This document shows, piece after piece, positions 6,372 through 9,802 of a stretch of DNA of 9,802 bases (its first letter is position 1; each line of letters opens with the position of its first letter). The stretch is from Deltaproteobacteria bacterium UBA6930 (GTDB taxonomy: Bacteria; Myxococcota_A; UBA9160; UBA6930), in contig DKAI01000151.1 in the NCBI GenBank assembly GCA_002450755.1, forward strand, positions 1 through 9,802, read 5' to 3'. A model generated the notes under the pieces. That model was not told where the DNA came from. It was given only the letters and a program-made list of their open reading frames with translations, and ran no database searches. The position numbers and the translations under genes were made by a program.

Positions 6372-7442
6372 CTAGTTTCGCAGTCCTGCCTCACGAAGGA
6401 GAGGTATTAATTCTGTACCGGTTCTTATCGTGTCCTGTTCATATCGGAGGAAGGTCATTAATATACCGTCAAGCCCAAGTTCGGAGAGTTTGACGAAACC
6501 ATCTACGATATCTTGGGCCGTTCCCATTAAAGGAAGCCCGCCACCGGTAAAGGCAAAATGTTCGTAGGTATGGTGATCGAAAGAACCACTCTCGACGCCC
6601 AAGACGTCGAACCAGTTCTTGATGGCGACATGATCAGCCCCATCAATTAATTTCTGCCGTTCTTGCTCCGCCCAATTGGGATCCTCATCCCAAAGGCACA
6701 TAACTGAGGCGACAACTTTGACGTCCCGACCCTTCTTCGCCGCTCGCTCTTTTACATCTCGTGTGATCTCGCTTGTATCTTCCCAGGTCATCGGACAAAT
6801 AAAACACACGTCACAAAGGTTTGTTACTAACTCTCGAGCATCGTCTGATGTTCCAGCATTTACTATCGGTGGATGAGGTTTCCTTTGAGGCTGGGGGCGA
6901 GAGTATCCACCTTGGATCTTGTAGTACTTCGAGTCAAAGTTGAAGCTACCTGGTTCCTCTGTCCATAGGCCTTTAAGGCAGGTAATAAAATCAGCAGTTC
7001 TCTGGTACCTGTCCTCATGCGGAAGCATTTCTATGCCCATCATGTCGAATTCGGGTTTGTTCCAACCGCTGACGATGTTGATTCCCCAACGTCCTCCTGA
7101 CATATGGTCGAGTGTCGCGCCCATTTTTGCGGCGACTACAGGGTTGAAAACGGGCACATGAACAGTGGAGTAGACTTCAAGTGTTGTAGTAGCTTGAAGG
7201 AGTGCAGATGCCCATGTCATGGTCTCCAGCGAGTCACCCATAAAGTCGCATTCCCCACCGAAGCCCATCCAGCGACTTACAGGAAAAATAAAGTCAAACC
7301 CTGCATTTTCGGCGGCTACCGCAATTCGACGATTAGATTCAAAAGTCCAATCTTCCGGGTCAGGTTTGTAAGTGGTGAGTGCCATTAAGTTGCGGCAACT
7401 GGGCATAAAAATACCTAGCTTTAATCGGTCTGAAGAGTTCAC
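6372..7442 (-). CDS. LLM-class flavin-dependent monooxygenase (RutA/SfnG-like)
   Basis: A 356-residue TIM-barrel enzyme of the bacterial-luciferase-like family, using reduced FMN supplied by a partner reductase plus O2. Motifs: LKLGIFMPSC at the first strand, AENAGFDFIFPVSRWMGFGG (44-63), NPVVAAKMGATLDHMSGGRWGIN (strongly conserved in the family), SGWNKPEFDMMGIEMLPHEDRY, and a C-terminal GLDGILMTFLRYEQD. The pattern is closest by eye to the pyrimidine oxygenase RutA and dimethyl-sulfone monooxygenase SfnG group, so a C-N or C-S cleaving reaction is plausible but unproven. No flavin reductase gene is in view. The start is GTG at 7440-7442, with AGGAG seven bases upstream. It converges on the GrdB-like selenoprotein, with 17 bp between stops, and is divergent from the TupA-like gene. 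Confidence 0.88.
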   Translation of the reverse strand: MNSSDRLKLGIFMPSCRNLMALTTYKPDPEDWTFESNRRIAVAAENAGFDFIFPVSRWMGFGGECDFMGDSLETMTWASALLQATTTLEVYSTVHVPVFNPVVAAKMGATLDHMSGGRWGINIVSGWNKPEFDMMGIEMLPHEDRYQRTADFITCLKGLWTEEPGSFNFDSKYYKIQGGYSRPQPQRKPHPPIVNAGTSDDARELVTNLCDVCFICPMTWEDTSEITRDVKERAAKKGRDVKVVASVMCLWDEDPNWAEQERQKLIDGADHVAIKNWFDVLGVESGSFDHHTYEHFAFTGGGLPLMGTAQDIVDGFVKLSELGLDGILMTFLRYEQDTIRTGTELIPLLREAGLRN

Positions 7443-7500
7443 AAAATTTCTCCTAGTAACAAGAAATAAGACTAGCTCGATACGCTTTAGTTACGATAAG

Positions 7501-7530
7501 TTGAGAAAAAAAATCTGACCGGGTTATACC
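7501..7530 (+). promoter_or_regulatory. Candidate sigma-70 promoter for the TupA-like gene
   Basis: TTGAGA (7501-7506, 5/6 to consensus) and TATACC (7525-7530, 4/6) with an 18-bp spacer that begins with an A-tract. The transcript would start near 7537, giving a leader of about 24 nt. GGAGGG at 7538-7543 is about 17 bases from the ATG, too far to be a normal ribosome-binding site. Confidence 0.4.
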
Positions 7531-7560
7531 GAATGCCGGAGGGCTCGCTAGAAATCAACC

Positions 7561-8391
7561 ATGGCTTTTTTAAAAATTGTCCTCTTGCTCATAGTCTGTG
7601 GGATGTTCGGGGGGGGGTGCGCTTCCGAAAAGCCACTCGTACTTTTATGTACGACTTCCGTTGAGAACTCAGGACTTCTAGATCATCTTCTTCCTAAGTT
7701 TTCTGCCGAATCCGGAATTCATGTTGTTTCGATTCCGAGAGGAACTGGACAAACCCTAAGAGCAGGTATGAATGGAGACGGAGATGTACTTCTCGTTCAT
7801 GACCGTGAGAGGGAAGAACGATTTGTTAGGGAGGGGTACGGTGCCTTTCGGGTGGATGTCATGTACAACAATTATGTTGTAGTTGGCCCATCTGAAGATC
7901 CGGCGGAACTCCATGCGGCCTTGGATGTTTTTTCGGCATTTCGCTTAATAGCCGACTCAGGTTCAAATTTCGTTTCTCGAGGGGATGATAGTGGTACTCA
8001 CAAAAGAGAATTAGCTTTATGGAGGAAAGCTGGCGCAGACCCCACCCTTGCCAGTGGTGATTGGTACAGAGAGGTTGGAAAGGGCATGGGAGCTACTCTA
8101 AATTCGGCTGTGGCAATGAAGGCCTACACTCTTACGGATCGCGGGACCTGGATTAGCTATCGCGGGAAACGAGATTTCGAGATTCTTTATCAAGGCGGCC
8201 AAGATCTCTATAATCCCTACGGAGCAATTCTTGTGAGTTCGGAGAAACATCCCAGCACAAAGTCGGCGCACGGCAGGATATTTCTAGAGTGGTTAACGTC
8301 TTCTCGAGGTCAAAGAGCTGTCGAACAGTATAAGGTTGGCGGGGAACAACTTTTTTTCCCGATGCCAGAGTTTGATCGAAATACTAATTGA
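7561..8391 (+). CDS. tupA: TupA-like tungstate-binding lipoprotein (ABC transporter solute receptor)
   Basis: A 276-residue periplasmic binding protein. A hydrophobic signal (about 3-19) ends in a Gly-rich stretch and Cys20, a plausible though Gly-rich lipobox, so it is likely membrane-anchored outside the cytoplasm. The mature part has the family's oxyanion-binding motifs TTSVENSGLL (31-40), DVLLVHDREREE (75-86), VMYNNYVVVGP (100-110), FVSRGDDSGTHKRE (137-150) and LTDRGTW (191-197). TupA captures tungstate for the TupBC importer, feeding tungsten cofactor enzymes. Neither tupB nor tupC is adjacent: the gene is followed by a convergent cupin gene, so the permease and ATPase must lie elsewhere. 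A run of nine G (7609-7617) codes for part of the signal and could slip. In-frame TAG at 7549 excludes longer starts. Terminates in TGA. Confidence 0.85.
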   Translation: MAFLKIVLLLIVCGMFGGGCASEKPLVLLCTTSVENSGLLDHLLPKFSAESGIHVVSIPRGTGQTLRAGMNGDGDVLLVHDREREERFVREGYGAFRVDVMYNNYVVVGPSEDPAELHAALDVFSAFRLIADSGSNFVSRGDDSGTHKRELALWRKAGADPTLASGDWYREVGKGMGATLNSAVAMKAYTLTDRGTWISYRGKRDFEILYQGGQDLYNPYGAILVSSEKHPSTKSAHGRIFLEWLTSSRGQRAVEQYKVGGEQLFFPMPEFDRNTN

Positions 8392-8420
8392 TTCTCGAGC
8401 AAAGCTTTTTATCACCCCGG

Positions 8421-8444
8421 AGCGTTGGTTTCTTTGCTAACGCT
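8421..8444. terminator. Hairpin between convergent tupA-like and cupin genes
   Basis: AGCGTTGG (8421-8428) pairs with CTAACGCT (8437-8444), including one G-U pair, around an 8-nt loop. It overlaps the last bases of the cupin gene on the opposite strand. Neither side is followed by a convincing T run, so this may be a weak or factor-assisted bidirectional stop signal rather than a classic intrinsic terminator. Confidence 0.3.
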
Positions 8445-8892
8445 ACGCTGCAGTTGGCTCCTTTTCTGCCGTGAAATGCTGGTCTTTAGCCCCATCTTGC
8501 AAGGCAAGTGCGGTTTCGTAGCTAAGAATTTGCTCAACCGATCCGTCTTCGGCATAGAAGATAATTGGACCGTAGGAAACGAAGAAAATTTCGGTTTCTT
8601 CATTACAGGTCGTTGCGTCATGTACGGCTCCAAGGGGCTCAAATCCATATGAATCCACAGGAGCGTTGCCCATTCTGTATTCTAGTTTTCCCTTCAGAAC
8701 GAAAAATTCGGCTGATCCTAGATGCTTATGAGGAGCAAATTGGGATCCGGGTTCCATGCGGATAAGAGCGCTCCATAGCCCGGTTTCCTCGCTGACCCTA
8801 AGGATCTTAATGTAGACACCGTCACCGAAACCTGTCCACGGAATGGTTTTCGATTGAATTAGAACTTCGTTTTCTTCGGGCTGGCTAGACAT
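8443..8892 (-). CDS. Cupin-domain protein, 2,4'-dihydroxyacetophenone dioxygenase-like
   Basis: A 149-residue single-domain beta-barrel protein. The metal site is complete: H55-x-H57 in PHKHLG, E62 in SAEFFVLKG, and H91 in the second cupin motif PLGAVH, the usual three-His one-Glu set for Fe, Mn or Zn. The FAPHKHLGSAEFFVLKG pattern recalls the DAD/acetylacetone-cleaving group of cupin dioxygenases, which cleave C-C bonds next to a carbonyl, but a ChrR-like sensor domain is possible too. The C-terminus ends in a short charged tail. AGGAG lies seven bases before the ATG. It is convergent with the TupA-like gene and divergent from the MORN protein across 100 bp. Fold secure, reaction tentative. 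Confidence 0.82.
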   Translation of the reverse strand: MSSQPEENEVLIQSKTIPWTGFGDGVYIKILRVSEETGLWSALIRMEPGSQFAPHKHLGSAEFFVLKGKLEYRMGNAPVDSYGFEPLGAVHDATTCNEETEIFFVSYGPIIFYAEDGSVEQILSYETALALQDGAKDQHFTAEKEPTAA

Positions 8893-8930
8893 TTAGCTTC
8901 TCCTCTTGGCTGATTTGAATGCTACGGGTT

Positions 8931-8976
8931 AACCTGGGGCTTACTTTAATCAACGGCCAGGGTATAAACCTGGGGC
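8931..8976. repeat. 10-bp direct repeat in cupin/MORN divergent region
   Basis: AACCTGGGGC occurs at 8931-8940 and again at 8967-8976, 36 bp apart start to start, in the 100-bp region between the divergent cupin and MORN genes. TATAAA (8963-8968), a good -10 box for the MORN gene, partly overlaps the second copy; no good -35 is seen 17 bp upstream. The repeat could be a pair of operator sites, or a coincidence. Confidence 0.3.
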
Positions 8977-8992
8977 ACCCGAGGAAGTAAGC

Positions 8993-9448
8993 ATGGCAGA
9001 GCTCGAAGACGAATTCAATATCGCAGAACCTCCTGACGGACCTCTTTATGAGGGTGAGACTGAAGGAGGACTTCCTAATGGTCAAGGAACGCTGTTCTGG
9101 AGTGAAGGAATCAAGCGTTATGTCGGGCATTGGAAGAACGGAAAGCGTGACGGCCAGGGCCAATCGTTTCTTTCGGACGGTTTTATGCTGTTTGAGGGAG
9201 ATTGGAAAGAAAACCTACGCGATGGCTCTGGTACCTATTACTGGCCCGATGGAGATCGCCACGAGGGACAATGGAAAAATGGGAAATGCCATGGTTTAGG
9301 CAAGGTCTTCCGGCCCAACGGGACAGTTACGTACGAGGGGGAGTGGGCTGAGGGCGCGCGAAATGGGAAAGGCACCGCTTATCGCCCGGACGGTTCTGTG
9401 ATTTTTGAAGGTCAGTGGAAGAACGGCTATCAGGTAAAAAACAAATAG
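8993..9448 (+). CDS. MORN-repeat protein with six repeats
   Basis: A 151-residue protein made almost wholly of MORN motifs, after a short acidic N-terminus (ELEDEF). Repeats begin near residues 19 (YEGET), 43 (YVGHW), 67 (FEGDW), 90 (HEGQW), 114 (YEGEW) and 138 (FEGQW, truncated), each 23-24 residues and ending in a PDG/SDG/PNG turn. No signal peptide or membrane segment is visible, so a cytoplasmic location is likely. MORN arrays form an extended beta-meander used for protein or lipid contacts; the bacterial function is not known in general, and no enzymatic domain is fused here. GAGGA lies seven bases before the ATG. It is convergent with the DUF1028-like gene (29 bp between stops). Confidence 0.9.
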   Translation: MAELEDEFNIAEPPDGPLYEGETEGGLPNGQGTLFWSEGIKRYVGHWKNGKRDGQGQSFLSDGFMLFEGDWKENLRDGSGTYYWPDGDRHEGQWKNGKCHGLGKVFRPNGTVTYEGEWAEGARNGKGTAYRPDGSVIFEGQWKNGYQVKNK

Positions 9449-9477
9449 CTTGTACGAGCCATTGCTTCCTAACCGAA

Positions 9478-9802
9478 CTAGATCTGCGAATTCATGATTT
9501 CAAGTACCACATGGTATTCGTCGAAGGTCGCGGATGGGTTTTCATACATAGTCTGTAGGACGGGGTCTAGTTTCTGAGTTTGCTCAAGAAGGCGACGTAG
9601 TTTTGGTATCGCGTGCAAATCAAAATCAATCCGTAGATCTACAGAAGGCCAGGGTTGTTTTCCATTGAATACCTGGATCATTGCGAACAACTCGGGAACG
9701 GGGCCTGATTCGGGGTCAGCTTGGCCTCCCGCGGCACGTCCTGCTTCGAGTCCTCGCATCAACCTTTCTTGCATGGACTCACTTTTATTTTCATTTAATG
9801 CT
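9478..9802 (-). CDS. DUF1028-like protein, C-terminal part (N-terminus beyond right edge)
   Basis: The reading frame stays open through the window's right edge, so at least 107 residues of a longer protein are present. An internal Met at 9772-9774 is probably not the start, because the frame upstream of it (ALNENKSES) is uninterrupted and fits the family. Visible features: MQERLMRGLEAGRAAGG, then a PELFAMIQV strand, VDLRIDFDLHAIPKLRRLLE and a helical tail. This is the order seen at the end of DUF1028 proteins, an Ntn-hydrolase-like family of unknown function: an ALEAG-x-AAGG helix, a hydrophobic strand and a DLRVD-x-x-x-x-P-x-x-x-LRRL block. The catalytic N-terminus is not in view. Assignment rests on motif order by eye. 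Confidence 0.65.
   Translation of the reverse strand, partial: ALNENKSESMQERLMRGLEAGRAAGGQADPESGPVPELFAMIQVFNGKQPWPSVDLRIDFDLHAIPKLRRLLEQTQKLDPVLQTMYENPSATFDEYHVVLEIMNSQI

Noticed and set aside
8425..8765. Plus-strand ORFs after the TupA-like gene, including read-through past its TGA
   Set aside because: They are antisense to the cupin gene, whose metal-binding motifs are complete. The TupA-like protein is already full length, and no SECIS-like hairpin or redox motif surrounds that TGA.
9772..9774. Met codon as the start of a 98-residue protein at the right end
   Set aside because: The frame is open upstream to the window edge and there is no ribosome-binding site. The visible part corresponds only to the end of a DUF1028-like protein, so it is treated as partial.

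Overview
The window looks like chromosomal DNA from a free-living, metabolically versatile bacterium with roughly even base composition. It encodes three short-chain dehydrogenases (SDRs), a CitE-type CoA-ester lyase, a luciferase-like flavin monooxygenase, a cupin, a tungstate-binding lipoprotein and a DUF1028-type protein. I see no phage, IS, CRISPR, tRNA or rRNA sequence. The species cannot be named from the sequence; the mix resembles uncultured marine or environmental lineages, which is an inference only.

The main result is two genes with an in-frame TGA that is best read as selenocysteine (Sec). The first, on the minus strand at 2547-3131, is an AhpD/carboxymuconolactone-decarboxylase-like protein whose CxxC redox motif reads C-x-x-U. 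The second, on the plus strand at 5482-6354, is a protein related to selenoprotein B of glycine/betaine/sarcosine/D-proline reductases, with a U-P-D-C-C motif. In both, family-like sequence continues in the same frame after TGA. In both, a hairpin lies just downstream with a G as the first base of a 3-nt apical loop, 21 and 19 nt after the TGA, as expected of a bacterial SECIS element. A standard gene caller would report each gene as two fragments.

Layout from left to right: an SDR running off the left edge (minus), divergent from an SDR of the multifunctional-enzyme type 2 kind (plus). A minus-strand cluster follows, in transcription order a 3-alpha-HSD-like SDR, the Sec-containing AhpD-like protein and a CitE-like lyase. 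Divergent from this cluster is a DMT/EamA permease (plus), with a perfect 10-bp inverted repeat in the shared intergenic region. The permease converges on a single-domain rhodanese (minus), which is divergent from the GrdB-like selenoprotein (plus). That gene converges on a luciferase-like monooxygenase (minus), which is divergent from a TupA-like lipoprotein (plus). Next come a DAD-like cupin (minus), a MORN-repeat protein (plus) and the C-terminal part of a DUF1028-like protein running off the right edge (minus).

The genes do not form one obvious pathway. The left half suggests oxidation and cleavage of hydroxyacyl-CoA or hydroxy-steroid-like substrates. The middle suggests thiol/selenol redox chemistry (AhpD-like, rhodanese, GrdB-like). 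No Sec machinery (selA, selB, selC, selD) is in the window, so Sec decoding must be supplied from elsewhere in the genome.
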